In this document: positions 24,654-33,056 of the stretch, piece by piece
Position numbering within the stretch: position 1 is the stretch's first letter
Layout: every line of letters begins with the position of its first letter
Origin: Bacillota bacterium
GTDB taxonomy: Bacteria > Vulcanimicrobiota > JAJTBE01
Direction of reading: 5' to 3'
Length of the DNA stretch: 33,233 nt
NCBI GenBank assembly: GCA_021287065.1
Contig: JAJTBE010000206.1
Location: 1 to 33,233 of the forward strand
Made by a program: the position numbers and the translations under genes
The notes under the pieces: model-generated
Told to the model about the DNA's origin: nothing
Databases searched by the model: none
The model's input: the letters and a program-made list of their open reading frames with translations, nothing else

Positions 24654-25259
24654 ATGATTATAAGTCTGGATCCCGAAGTTCCGGAAATATGGTATCTGAT
24701 AGATGCAGTGCAGACACTGCGTGAAGGCGGCGTCATAGCTTATCCCACAGATACGGTTTATGGACTGGGATGCGATATATTTAATAAAGACGGCATTGAG
24801 CGCATTTACCGGATAAGGAATATCCCCCGGAAAAAGCAGCTTAGTTTTATTTGCTCCGATTTAAAGCATATTGCGGAATATGCTCAGGTTTCCAATATGG
24901 CATACAGGCTCATGAAAAGGCTTCTGCCTGGACCATACACCTTTATTCTTCCGGCAACCCACAAAGTGCCACGCCTGATGCTTACCAACAGAAGAACTGT
25001 GGGTATCAGAGTGCCCGATAACAAAATCTGCTACGAACTGGTGAGCCAGCTCGGCAACCCTATCATCAGCGCCAGCGTTGTGCCCGATGAAGACGATCCC
25101 GTAAGCGATCCTTTCAGGATTTATGATACTTATAAAAAACAACTCGATATGGTTATCGACGGCGGAGTTCTTGAACACGCATTTTCAACGGTAATTGATC
25201 TTTCCGGCGGCGCACCTGAGATAGTCAGGGTCGGCAAGGGAGATATCAGCGACTTATAG
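24654..25259 (+). CDS. Sua5/YciO/YrdC family protein (YciO-like)
   Basis: The 201-residue product has the YrdC-type fold that binds ATP and threonine in TsaC/Sua5, enzymes that make threonylcarbamoyl-AMP for the t6A tRNA modification. Visible motifs are GGVIAYPTDTVYGLGCD (about 24-40), the nucleotide-contact region RIRNIPRKKQLSFICSDL (about 51-68), LLPGPYTFIL and RRTVGIRVPDN. The LSFICSDL form matches the YciO branch, whose own role is less certain, better than classical TsaC (KxR...PL). GGAGGAAGG precedes the ATG. It is followed 54 bases later by a Yip1-like gene, probably in one operon. No tsaB, tsaD or tsaE is visible. Confidence 0.9.
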   Translation: MIISLDPEVPEIWYLIDAVQTLREGGVIAYPTDTVYGLGCDIFNKDGIERIYRIRNIPRKKQLSFICSDLKHIAEYAQVSNMAYRLMKRLLPGPYTFILPATHKVPRLMLTNRRTVGIRVPDNKICYELVSQLGNPIISASVVPDEDDPVSDPFRIYDTYKKQLDMVIDGGVLEHAFSTVIDLSGGAPEIVRVGKGDISDL

Positions 25260-25313
25260 ATAATAAACAAAACGGCGAAAAATTAATATTCTTATGGACA
25301 GGATGACTACCCG

Positions 25314-25943
25314 ATGGAAGACATAGAATTTATCTGGATATTTGAAGGCATAAAACGGATGATCAAGGAACCGGTAAAGTTCTTTGGTGAAATTGCCCAC
25401 AGGGATATCAATCTCATTATTCCTTCTGTTGTGCTGTTTTTTACAGGCATAATGATGGGACTTACCGTTTACACAAGAATGCTGGCAAAAAAAGCATCAC
25501 TCGAAGCCAACCACGCCGATATTACTCACAATATTGAAAGAAACCTCAGTATTGACAGACTCGAATCAATATTATACCCGCTTTGGGTGCTTTTATTCTG
25601 GGTTGGATTTACAATTGTATTTGCCATTGTCATCGGAGCACTTACCGGATGGGGCGATTTCAAAGGAATTTTCAACTGTACAGCTTTCATAATCTATCCC
25701 CACTGTGTTTCAGCCTTTGTGATTCTTATACTCTCACTGACTCCCCTCAAATCATTTATCGTGGTGATTCAGCTTCTGATGACGATATGGACTCTTTTCC
25801 TCCTTGTAAGAATAGCTGAAAGCGCCGGAAAACTACCGCCCATGAATGCCTGGCTCGCAGCCCTTATCCCGTCATTTTTCTTCTTCCTTATATGGTACTG
25901 CTACGAAGGCGGATTTCTCACAGGCTTGCTCCTATTCAGGTAG
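25314..25943 (+). CDS. Yip1-like integral membrane protein
   Basis: The 209-residue protein has a short N-terminal amphipathic part (IKRMIKEPVKFFGEI), then five likely membrane segments with a polar loop between the first and second (about 60-85). The arrangement, with the first membrane helix after a VKFF.EI motif and a FVILILSLTPLK stretch later, resembles bacterial members of the Yip1 superfamily. Their function is unknown; export or membrane organisation has been proposed for relatives. It is the second gene of the operon begun by the YciO-like gene and ends at a shared terminator. Confidence 0.8.
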   Translation: MEDIEFIWIFEGIKRMIKEPVKFFGEIAHRDINLIIPSVVLFFTGIMMGLTVYTRMLAKKASLEANHADITHNIERNLSIDRLESILYPLWVLLFWVGFTIVFAIVIGALTGWGDFKGIFNCTAFIIYPHCVSAFVILILSLTPLKSFIVVIQLLMTIWTLFLLVRIAESAGKLPPMNAWLAALIPSFFFFLIWYCYEGGFLTGLLLFR

Positions 25944-25994
25944 AAAAAAATAAACGGAAAATGAAAAAATGAATGATTATTGGAAAAAGCATAT

Positions 25995-26024
25995 AAAAAA
26001 GGGACTTTTCGAAGCCCCTTTTTT
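25995..26024. terminator. Bidirectional terminator with UUCG loop
   Basis: AAAAAAGGG (25995-26003) pairs with CCCTTTTTT (26016-26024), and CTT pairs with AAG around a TTCG tetraloop, with one A-C mismatch. A and T tracts on the two sides let it serve both convergent genes. Confidence 0.9.
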
Positions 26025-26053
26025 GTTTATATGAAGTTTGATGTAAATCCCGG

Positions 26054-26896
26054 TTATTTAATCGAGCTGAATCCCTCTTTGAAGCCTGCCATAAAACCTT
26101 TGCCGGCTCCGATAGCGCCTTTTACTGTGGTAGCCATTCCGCCAGCCACTGCTGCTCCGGCTAAACCGCCTTCGATTAAGCCGCCGCCTTCTACAAGACC
26201 ATCCAGATAGGGTATTACTGTTGCTCCGATTTTTGCAACATTGGAGAGTTTCTCTTTGCCATCCTGTGCCTGTGGGTTGACTCCGATTGTGTTGAATGCG
26301 AATTTCAATGATTCTGCTGCTGTGTTAACAAGAGCGAGAACGGGAGTTGTTACCAGCCCTGTGGCAACCGTTGTTGCCAGTTTGGCTGCTTTTCCTGCGA
26401 GGCCACCCAGCTTGCCTGCTACTGCAGCTTCAGCTTTGTTTCCGGCGTTTCTAGCTACATTTATACCGGTTTTTGCGCCTTCAACGGCTCCCTTGCCTGC
26501 CTGAATCATTCCGCCAACCATACCCGGTCCTGCAACCACTCCGACAAGAAGTCCCGGAAATCCCAGAGGTGCGCAAGCTGCGATTCCTGCAAAGCTTCCG
26601 AGATATACGAGGGCTTTCTGCACTGCCTGACCTTTTGTCTGAGCGGGACCTTCAAGCCCCATGCTCTTTAATGCTGAATTATGAGCTTCTTTAACTCCGT
26701 TTGCAATTCCTATGCCTGTGCCCATTCCCAACCCCATAATGGTGGCTCCGGTGAGCTTTATTGCATTTTTAAAAGCTCCGCCAATGTTGACGCTGTCGCC
26801 CTGAGGCGGAGGAGCCTGCGGTGCTGTTTCAATTCTGTTTGAAGGAGCCGGTAATGCCGGTGTGGTGTTTACTGAATTAAATCTTATCGAATCCAT
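26054..26896 (-). CDS. Glycine-zipper-rich hydrophobic protein, function unknown
   Basis: I do not recognise this 280-residue protein. The N-terminus has no signal peptide: about 35 polar residues rich in Pro and Asn, then PPPQGDSVNIGGA. The rest is Gly/Ala-rich with many GxxxG/GxxxA steps, for example GATIMGLGMGTGIGIANG (about 50-67), GLLVGVVAGPGMVGGMIQAG (about 115-134) and GGLIEGGLAGAAVAGGM near 240. Such proteins can insert in membranes or form pores, but this is inference. GAGGGG lies about 10 bases before the ATG. Style and composition recall the short protein at 733-1107. It is bordered by repeats upstream and a bidirectional terminator downstream. Confidence 0.8.
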   Translation of the reverse strand: MDSIRFNSVNTTPALPAPSNRIETAPQAPPPQGDSVNIGGAFKNAIKLTGATIMGLGMGTGIGIANGVKEAHNSALKSMGLEGPAQTKGQAVQKALVYLGSFAGIAACAPLGFPGLLVGVVAGPGMVGGMIQAGKGAVEGAKTGINVARNAGNKAEAAVAGKLGGLAGKAAKLATTVATGLVTTPVLALVNTAAESLKFAFNTIGVNPQAQDGKEKLSNVAKIGATVIPYLDGLVEGGGLIEGGLAGAAVAGGMATTVKGAIGAGKGFMAGFKEGFSSIK

Positions 26897-27214
26897 ACAG
26901 ATCTTTTCCCCTCTATATATTCTATCTATTATATTGTAACTTATATCACAAAATAATCAATCAAAAAAATGTAAACAATATGTTACCATGTAAATAAAAA
27001 TACTTTTCTATTTCTTTATATAAAAATTCCATAACAGTTCATTATTTTATGCCATTTTTCCCAAATATCTGCATTATGCCAATGCGGGCGAGTCGCCTAT
27101 AATTCAGGTTGTTGATCGATTAGCTTTGCCAGCGTGCGGCAATTATATTGGAAAGATGGTATTATACACTATTTTGTCTGAAAATATGCTATAACAACAG
27201 AATTGCATTGCTCT

Positions 27215-27302
27215 GCCAACCCCCAAACCAACCACCAACCGCCAGCACCCCCCACAACCCACATCAACACTTGCCGTATCGCAGGCGTCCCGCCAGCCCC
27301 CA
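27215..27302. repeat. Degenerate array piece before copy R7
   Basis: It holds one weakened array unit (ACTTGCCGTATCGCAGGCGTCC) and the ACCGCCAGCA motif. The region 26897-27214 before it is AT-rich and holds only the promoter area of the minus-strand gene, where I see TATAAT-like words but no clear promoter. Confidence 0.7.
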
Positions 27303-27592
27303 ATGCCCCTGAATTAGCAAAAAAACTCAAATCCCCAAGCCCAATAATCCTGTTTTTCAAGGGAGGAGGTTCGGAGGAGACCTCGCTTTTCCAAAAAAGC
27401 GTGGTCTCCTCTGACGGTCCCAAATCCCACGGTCCCCGGTCGGTCCCCCGATTCAAAAGTTTTGGGAAGGAGGTCCGGAGGAAACTTTTTTCAAAAAGTT
27501 TTCTCTGGGAGCTGGGCAAACGGTTACAATTCTCGTGAACGATCAGATAAATCCATGCCTTAATTCGCAGGCGTCCCCGCTTGTCCCCCGGT
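27303..27592 (+). repeat. Composite repeat element R7 with right end replaced by array sequence
   Basis: Both hairpins are intact. The right end stops at TTAATTC (27566) and jumps straight to GCAGGCGTCCCCGC and TGTCCCCCGG, an interior piece of the array unit, so the copy is a recombinant junction between element and array. It lies just before the promoter of the DUF2087 gene. Confidence 0.85.
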
Positions 27593-27607
27593 TGCCCTAA
27601 TCCTATC

Positions 27608-27636
27608 TTGACAAAAAACAAACAAAGTAATAAAAT
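27608..27636 (+). promoter_or_regulatory. Sigma70 promoter of the DUF2087 operon
   Basis: TTGACA (27608-27613) and TAAAAT (27631-27636) are 17 bases apart. AACAAAC words occur within the spacer and again just downstream at about 27647, a possible operator pair for autoregulation. Confidence 0.8.
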
Positions 27637-27672
27637 GTTAGTAAATAAACAAACATAATAAGGTGATGTTGT

Positions 27673-28437
27673 ATGAATTCCGAAATATTCTGGAACGCCT
27701 CCCTCAGTGAAATGAAACAGGGGTTTGTTGAAAATGATGAATCCTATGTCTGCCTTCTGTGCGGAAAAATTGTCGAAAAGGGAATCATCTATACTTCAGG
27801 CGGAGTCCTTTACGAAGCCTGCAGGTTTATCAAAATCCATATTTCAGACGAACATGGCTCCGTTTTTAAATACCTCTCGAACCTTGATAAGAAGTTTACA
27901 GGTATAACCGACCATCAGAGCAAGCTCATCCAGCTTTTTTATCAGGGAAAGGATGACGAATCGGTCCGCCTGGAGATGGAAATAGGCAGCGCAGCCACTA
28001 TCCGGCATCATAGATTCGTCCTTCGCGAAAAGGAACGGCAGGCAAAGGTGTTTCTTGCAATGATGGAACTCCTCCGCGAACGGGATGTCCATGCCCCTGC
28101 AATGGTTGAAATACCTGCCACCGCCAAAATGGTTGATGACAGATATAACATCACGATAGAAGAACAGAAAAAGGTTCTTGAAAAATTGTTTCCCCATGGA
28201 CCTGAAGGCAGACTTGAGCGGTTTCCCATAAAGGAAAAGCAGAAAATCATAGTCCTCAGGGAAATCGTAAAACGCTTCGACCCCGAACGAAGCTATTGTG
28301 AAAGGGAAATAAATGAACTACTGAAGCCTGTTTTTGACGATTTTGCCACAATCAGACGATACCTCATAGAATATGGATTTATGACCAGAAATGCCGACGG
28401 AAGCATCTACCGCACCACCTCAGGGTTCAAAGAGTAG
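27673..28437 (+). CDS. DUF2087 transcriptional regulator with zinc-finger-like N-terminus
   Basis: The 254-residue protein appears to be a DNA-binding regulator. Residues 27-61 have Cys27-x2-Cys30 and His56-x4-His61, a C2H2 zinc-finger-like pattern. Residues 75-120 look like a helix-turn-helix (SKLIQLFYQGKDDESVRLEMEIGS, then RHHRFVLREKERQAK). The C-terminal DUF2087 spans about 180-250: RFPIKEKQKIIVLREIVKRF, REINELLKPVFDDFATIRRY, LIEYGFMTRNADGSIYR. AAGGTGATG precedes the ATG. The next gene begins 18 bases after its stop. I recall the same gene order, DUF2087 then GIY-YIG-like, in Firmicutes, so the pair is probably a conserved module. The signal and target genes are unknown. Confidence 0.88.
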   Translation: MNSEIFWNASLSEMKQGFVENDESYVCLLCGKIVEKGIIYTSGGVLYEACRFIKIHISDEHGSVFKYLSNLDKKFTGITDHQSKLIQLFYQGKDDESVRLEMEIGSAATIRHHRFVLREKERQAKVFLAMMELLRERDVHAPAMVEIPATAKMVDDRYNITIEEQKKVLEKLFPHGPEGRLERFPIKEKQKIIVLREIVKRFDPERSYCEREINELLKPVFDDFATIRRYLIEYGFMTRNADGSIYRTTSGFKE

Positions 28438-28455
28438 CAAAGAAAGGAACGAAAA

Positions 28456-28812
28456 ATGGATCGCAAACGAGAACTGAAAAGGGAATATAAGGAAACCAAA
28501 GTTACAGCCGGCATCTTTCAGATAAAAAATCTGAAAAACGGTAAGGTGTATATCGAAACAACCCCAAACCTTAAAACCATAAACGGCCAGATTTTTATGC
28601 TGGGTATGAAAAGCCATCCCAATAAGGAACTTCAGAAAGAGTGGAACGAAATGGGCGAAACCACCTTTGTAATTGAACCCCTTGAAACAGTGGACGAGGA
28701 GAAAAACCACGACACAAAAACAGCTCTGAAAAAACTCCTTGATAAATGGATGGATGAACTAAAACCCTACGGAGACAGAGGCTATCACAAACAACAACCG
28801 GAAAACGCCTGA
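28456..28812 (+). CDS. GIY-YIG-like protein, probably catalytically degenerate
   Basis: The 118-residue product resembles the short GIY-YIG family found next to DUF2087 regulators. The start has a Lys/Arg-rich helix (MDRKRELKREYKE), then AGIFQIKNLKNGKVYIETTPNLK, where GIF stands for GIY and YIE for YIG. A likely Glu lies in FVIEPLE (Glu74), and the end is KPYGDRGYHKQ. The Arg and metal-site pattern of active GIY-YIG nucleases is not evident, so a nucleic-acid-binding or regulatory role is more likely than cutting. AAAGAAAGGAA precedes the ATG. It is the second gene of the operon. Confidence 0.85.
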   Translation: MDRKRELKREYKETKVTAGIFQIKNLKNGKVYIETTPNLKTINGQIFMLGMKSHPNKELQKEWNEMGETTFVIEPLETVDEEKNHDTKTALKKLLDKWMDELKPYGDRGYHKQQPENA

Positions 28813-28835
28813 AATTAAACTACTCAGGGGGTAAA

Positions 28836-28990
28836 TTCACTGAATTAGTAAAACCTACTCCAATTTCCAGCCCAATACTCATGTTTTTCAAGGAGGGATG
28901 TTCGGAGGGAACCCCGCTTTTCCAAAAAAGCGTGGCTCCCTCTGACGGTCCTAAAACCCCGTCGGTCCAAATCCCCCCCGTCCCCAATTT
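28836..28990 (+). repeat. Composite repeat element, truncated copy R8
   Basis: The left end is shortened (TTCACTGAATTAG without ATGCC), hairpin 1 is intact, and the right half is lost after GTCCCCAATTTTTAAATTCCC. With R7 it brackets the DUF2087/GIY-YIG pair in the same orientation. The remaining 28991-29152 shows only a GCCAGT/ACTGGC hairpin near 29023-29055 and AT-rich leader. Confidence 0.8.
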
Positions 28991-29152
28991 TTAAATTCCC
29001 TCCAGTTATCTACTCCCGCCAGATGCCAGTAAACCCAATAACCACTGGCACTGCAAACAACCTGACTCCACATTTTAAATATAAATAAAGGGAAATTAAA
29101 ATACGATCAAAAAATAAAATTATTAATAAGAAGCAGAATCGGGAAGGGAAAA

Positions 29153-30346
29153 ATGAAATTACCTTGTTTCGCCAAAAAAGCAATAATTTGTTTCTTCCTT
29201 GTTTATTTTACAGCAATAAGCGCTTCCTACGCTTTCTCAAATGAAGATTGCCATTGGGCTGATTGGATTATTAAGCTTAATACATCCGTTTTTTATGTAA
29301 AAAATGATGATCTTATTGATATATATGGGCTTTGTAATGGCAAGATTATAAAAAAATGTAATTACAAAATCAAAAATAGCTCCGATTTGCTCGGAATTCA
29401 GCTGGATTCCGGATTAAACTGTTACAGAATTACAAAAAAACCGGATTGCCTCAGAATCAGCATAATTGAGCTTTTGTCAGGTAATGTCATAGATGAAAAA
29501 GTGATTTCCGGTGTTCGTGATGTATCGGCTGCAGATTCCGTAATTATTAGCCCCGATGGCAGAAAACTGGCAACCTTTAAAATGTCCCGGATAGAACCGC
29601 TGGTCGGCAATGTATCCATTTATCAAATCTCAGACTTATTATCCCGAAATAATAAAAATGACAGCTTCATTGCAGGGAATCCTCAAATGCTGATTAGCGG
29701 CTGGCTTCCGGGAGCCTCTGTTTCACCGGACTTCTGTAATGCAGCTTTGATTAATACAGAATCCAATGTAAGAAAAGCAATTGTAAACTCTGGCAAAGGA
29801 AAATACATATCAGTAAAGGGAAAAATATCATTTTGCCACTCATGGAATTCTTCCGGTACTGAATTTATTTATACCCGCTTAAATAAAAAAAACGGAAAAT
29901 ATAAAATGAAAAAAACCAGTTTTATTACCGGTAAAGAGTCAGATACTGCTTTCCCGGAGTTTTCCACCGAGCCGAAGTCTGTTGAAGCTGACAATTCCCG
30001 TATTGTTGTCTTGCTTGATAAACGAAGCCTATATTTTGAGCAGGATGGTAAATGCCGCTGTATGAAACTCCCCTTTGATACCTTTTCCTTACGGTTATAT
30101 CCCGAAAAACCACAGATACTGGCATTGTGTAAAACAGGTAATGAACTCCGTCCTGTTATTTTTGATGTTTCTTCAACAATACCGGTGGAGATACTCAAAC
30201 TTCCTGCTGTGGAAAATAATCCTAAAAACAATGATGAACGGATTTGGGAACTTAAACTCACAACCTCCCTCTTATCCATAGGCTGGATTCCCCATAGCAA
30301 ACTGGTATATGTACGGAATAACGAAAAATATTTTTTCAGCCCTTAA
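29153..30346 (+). CDS. Secreted protein, probable beta-propeller, function unknown
   Basis: I do not recognise this 397-residue protein. Residues 1-27 form a signal peptide (CFAKKAIICFFLVYFTAIS, ending SYAFS). The mature part is a series of beta-rich stretches with propeller-like sentences such as VIISPDGRKLATFK (about 120) and FCHSWNSSGTEFIYTR (about 225), which resemble TolB or WD40-type blades. Cysteines occur in pairs (CRC and others). It uses more AT-rich codons than the housekeeping genes nearby. GGGAAGGGAAAA precedes the ATG. No operon partner is visible; the next gene is 418 bases on. Confidence 0.75.
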   Translation: MKLPCFAKKAIICFFLVYFTAISASYAFSNEDCHWADWIIKLNTSVFYVKNDDLIDIYGLCNGKIIKKCNYKIKNSSDLLGIQLDSGLNCYRITKKPDCLRISIIELLSGNVIDEKVISGVRDVSAADSVIISPDGRKLATFKMSRIEPLVGNVSIYQISDLLSRNNKNDSFIAGNPQMLISGWLPGASVSPDFCNAALINTESNVRKAIVNSGKGKYISVKGKISFCHSWNSSGTEFIYTRLNKKNGKYKMKKTSFITGKESDTAFPEFSTEPKSVEADNSRIVVLLDKRSLYFEQDGKCRCMKLPFDTFSLRLYPEKPQILALCKTGNELRPVIFDVSSTIPVEILKLPAVENNPKNNDERIWELKLTTSLLSIGWIPHSKLVYVRNNEKYFFSP

Positions 30347-30764
30347 TAAATTATTGATTTTGTCCGATATAGTAATTGAGTATTGTTGTGTTTATTTTCG
30401 TATATGATTGAGAAAATATTCACTAACAGGTTGGGTTCTCTATAAAAAAATATGGCAAGTTGATTCAGTTAAATACAGATAAGAATTATTAATTTCAGCA
30501 TTTTCCATGCAGCATTCCATCATATTAGCAGCTTTTTTACGGAATTGACTGAATACCCGCTGCTGCATTGTACAAAAACCGGATTTTGCAGTGCAGCCGC
30601 TGTCGGCTCCTTTTAAATCGGTTTTCCCGAATGATTGCAATCCCTTTGGCTTATAGCAGACATTTATTTCTTCTGATTAGTAAACCATTAAACCACGGAT
30701 CGAAGCTTCTGAATTTAATTTTCCACCATAGGAAAAATGAATATATACAGAAGGAGGACCGGAA
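30347..30764 (+). other. Intergenic region before the GH17-like gene
   Basis: No gene is supported. An imperfect hairpin (GCTGCATTGTACAAAA with TTTTGCAGTGCAGC) lies at about 30560-30600, and the strong AGAAGGAGGACCGG site of the next gene ends the region. No member of the repeat families is seen. Confidence 0.5.
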
Positions 30765-32570
30765 ATGAAGAAGTCATTTCTGAGATGGGAGTCGGAGAAG
30801 GTTTCAGTTATTATGCCGGCTATCATGCTGGTTGTTATGATGATCTTTTCATCAGTCTTTACCGGATGCTCAAGTTCGTCGGATAATTCAGGTGATGATG
30901 CCGGATATCTGATTGACGGCAGAGTAACCAATGCAGCAGCCAATCTCTACGTTCAGGGGGCTACCTGCGAACTGCAGACATATACGGATGGAACAGTTCT
31001 CCAGACCACAACAACAGATGAAGACGGTTATTTCTATTTCAGCAGGGTTCAGGCAGGCAGATATCAGGTTACGGTTTCGAAAACAGATTATGTAACCGTA
31101 AACACTGTCTTTTACCTTGAATCGGACTACACCGACGATATAGTTCTCACCGCGAAAAACGAATGGAGCGATGTTTACGGTTCAGCCCATCCTTATAGCG
31201 CTTCAGACCATTATGTTGCGGTAAAGGTTATTCCCCAAGATAAATCAAAAGCTGCAGGATTCAGCTCTGTAGCTGTAGATATTACCGAAAACAAAGCCGG
31301 TAAAGCGGCAAAAGCATACGGAGATCAGGGATTCCTTCAGGAAAGCGGCGTCGTTGACTGGGATGCCACAGTTACATACAGCAACGGCCATGCGTTTTTC
31401 CACGATGTGGACGGCTCAACCACATATACCATCAAACTTTCAAAATCCCACCATACCTTTGAAAATATTGCCGATGTCCGCACTTCAGCAGGCGAAATTT
31501 CCACTTATATTGTAAGAGGTGAGGATCAGGGCGGATCCGATATGCAGGTTCCCGCAAACTCACCGTTTACCTACAATATCGGGATCAATTATGAAAGCTG
31601 GACTGTCGGAAGAAACAATCGCGATATCAATAAAGATATGCAGCAGATATCCACATATTTTAAACTTGTCAGAACCTACCATTCAACGGCAGTGGGAACA
31701 TCAGATCCCACCAATCCCACAATTGAACCTACACAACAAACCGTAATCACCTATGTTGTCCAGAATAATATGGAAATGGTTATGGGCACAAATATGAACG
31801 AAATTGTTCAGGGCGGCTACGGAACCCCCTGGAGCGCAGGGCTTATGTGCGATTCAAACTATACCGACCTCTGGGTTCAGATGCTCATCAGTTCATTTGG
31901 TAGTGCGAGTGCAGTTCAACAACACCTTAAAGCTATTGCAATCGGAAATGAACTGGATGACAACGGACCTCCCACTACAGACGGTTCATTTGACACCTAC
32001 TGCAATACATGGATTCCCACATCATACAAAAACCTGAAAGCTTCCATGAGCAAGTACGGTCTGGGAAGCATTCCCATTACAACCACCATCGCCAACTACC
32101 CCTCAGATGGAGTTTCAAACAAAGTTGCGGTGGCAACCACCAAGCTGATTAACGACAACTGGAGCTCATCCTGGAACAACGGCTCTCCGTTTGTGATGTA
32201 TAACCAGTACACTCCCAATAATGGCGTGAGCACAGACTTTAATTCCGTAATAAACTATTTCACCAACCTCCAGACTCAGCTTCAGGGTGCAAGCCTTAAT
32301 GTTGAGGTTTTTGTGGGTGAAACAGGTTATTCAGCGGAAAACGGAGCTTCAAACCAGCAGACCGTTGTCAATGCAATGTTCAGCTGGCTTACCGGACAAT
32401 ATCAGAATGGCGGCACAACGGTACCCCTGTTTGTGTTCGAAGCTTTCGATTTGCCTGCAGCTACTGCAGGACAACAGCAATTCGGTATATTTCAGGATGA
32501 TTCAAACAATGTTCCCACAGGCGTGAAGACCGGTATCAATATACCTTCATGGACGACAACGCCCAGATAA
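30765..32570 (+). CDS. Lipoprotein with carboxypeptidase-regulatory-like domain and GH17-like glycosidase domain
   Basis: The 601-residue protein has a signal ending in the lipobox VFTGC, so Cys35 is likely lipid-modified and the protein surface-anchored. Residues 46-115 form a beta-sandwich of the carboxypeptidase-regulatory/Cna_B kind (IDGRVTNAA....ATCELQT, DEDGYFYFSRVQAGRYQVTV). The region from about 265 on matches family 17 glycosidases: a (beta/alpha)-type start (NNRDINKDMQQISTYFKLVRTY), acid/base Glu396 in AIGNELDD, and nucleophile Glu519 in VFVGETGYSAENGAS, which corresponds to the family's SETGWPS. GH17 enzymes cut or transfer beta-1,3-glucans. An AAGGAGGAC site precedes the ATG. Assignment rests on motifs, so another clan A family is possible. 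Confidence 0.85.
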   Translation: MKKSFLRWESEKVSVIMPAIMLVVMMIFSSVFTGCSSSSDNSGDDAGYLIDGRVTNAAANLYVQGATCELQTYTDGTVLQTTTTDEDGYFYFSRVQAGRYQVTVSKTDYVTVNTVFYLESDYTDDIVLTAKNEWSDVYGSAHPYSASDHYVAVKVIPQDKSKAAGFSSVAVDITENKAGKAAKAYGDQGFLQESGVVDWDATVTYSNGHAFFHDVDGSTTYTIKLSKSHHTFENIADVRTSAGEISTYIVRGEDQGGSDMQVPANSPFTYNIGINYESWTVGRNNRDINKDMQQISTYFKLVRTYHSTAVGTSDPTNPTIEPTQQTVITYVVQNNMEMVMGTNMNEIVQGGYGTPWSAGLMCDSNYTDLWVQMLISSFGSASAVQQHLKAIAIGNELDDNGPPTTDGSFDTYCNTWIPTSYKNLKASMSKYGLGSIPITTTIANYPSDGVSNKVAVATTKLINDNWSSSWNNGSPFVMYNQYTPNNGVSTDFNSVINYFTNLQTQLQGASLNVEVFVGETGYSAENGASNQQTVVNAMFSWLTGQYQNGGTTVPLFVFEAFDLPAATAGQQQFGIFQDDSNNVPTGVKTGINIPSWTTTPR

Positions 32571-32783
32571 AAAACTTTCGCAGGGACTCATTCCAACTTT
32601 CCGGCATAATTGCCGCACAATGTAATAGCGAACCCTTCGCATAAATGTGAAGCAATCCCGACGGTATGGAAGACATTTTTGCAAAATGGTATCAGTGTTA
32701 ATAAAACTGTGTCCTGATACACAATGGTTACACCCCTCGTTTCTCTGTAACAAGCTGCAGAAGAAACGGGTTATCAGTCCCGG

Positions 32784-32808
32784 GGAGCCGAAAGGCTCCA
32801 TTTTTTTT
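32784..32808 (+). terminator. Intrinsic terminator with GAAA loop
   Basis: GGAGCC-GAAA-GGCTCC (32784-32799) is followed by A and eight T. It lies about 215 bases after the GH17-like gene, so the transcript would have a long structured 3' end that also includes GTATCAG/CTGATAC (32689-32720). Confidence 0.92.
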
Positions 32809-32899
32809 ACAATAAACAAACTGCAAGGGTAGTGCCAATGTACCCCACCGAAACCCAACCATCCCTGTCTACCCCACCAACCCCCGGGTCCCACAATCC

Positions 32900-33056
32900 C
32901 CCGTCGGTCCAAATCTTCTGGTCGGTCCCCCGATTCAAAAGTTTTGGGATGGAGGTCCGGAGGAAACTTTTTTCAAAAAGTTTTCTCTGGAAGCTGGGCA
33001 CATGGTTATAATTCTCGTGAGTGATCTGATAAATCCATGCCATAATTTATGGGCAT
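32900..33056 (+). repeat. Composite repeat element, right half only (R9)
   Basis: The copy holds the CGATTCAAAAGTTTTGGGA block, hairpin 2 (CCGGAGGAAACTTTTTTC/AAAAAGTTTTCTCTGG) and the right end (ATAATTTATGGGCAT). Hairpin 1 and the left end are absent. It runs straight into the array. Confidence 0.85.

Noticed and set aside
27169-27621. 150-codon minus-strand open frame
   Set aside because: It spans the R7 repeat and array piece and shows the same repeat-derived peptide as other copies.
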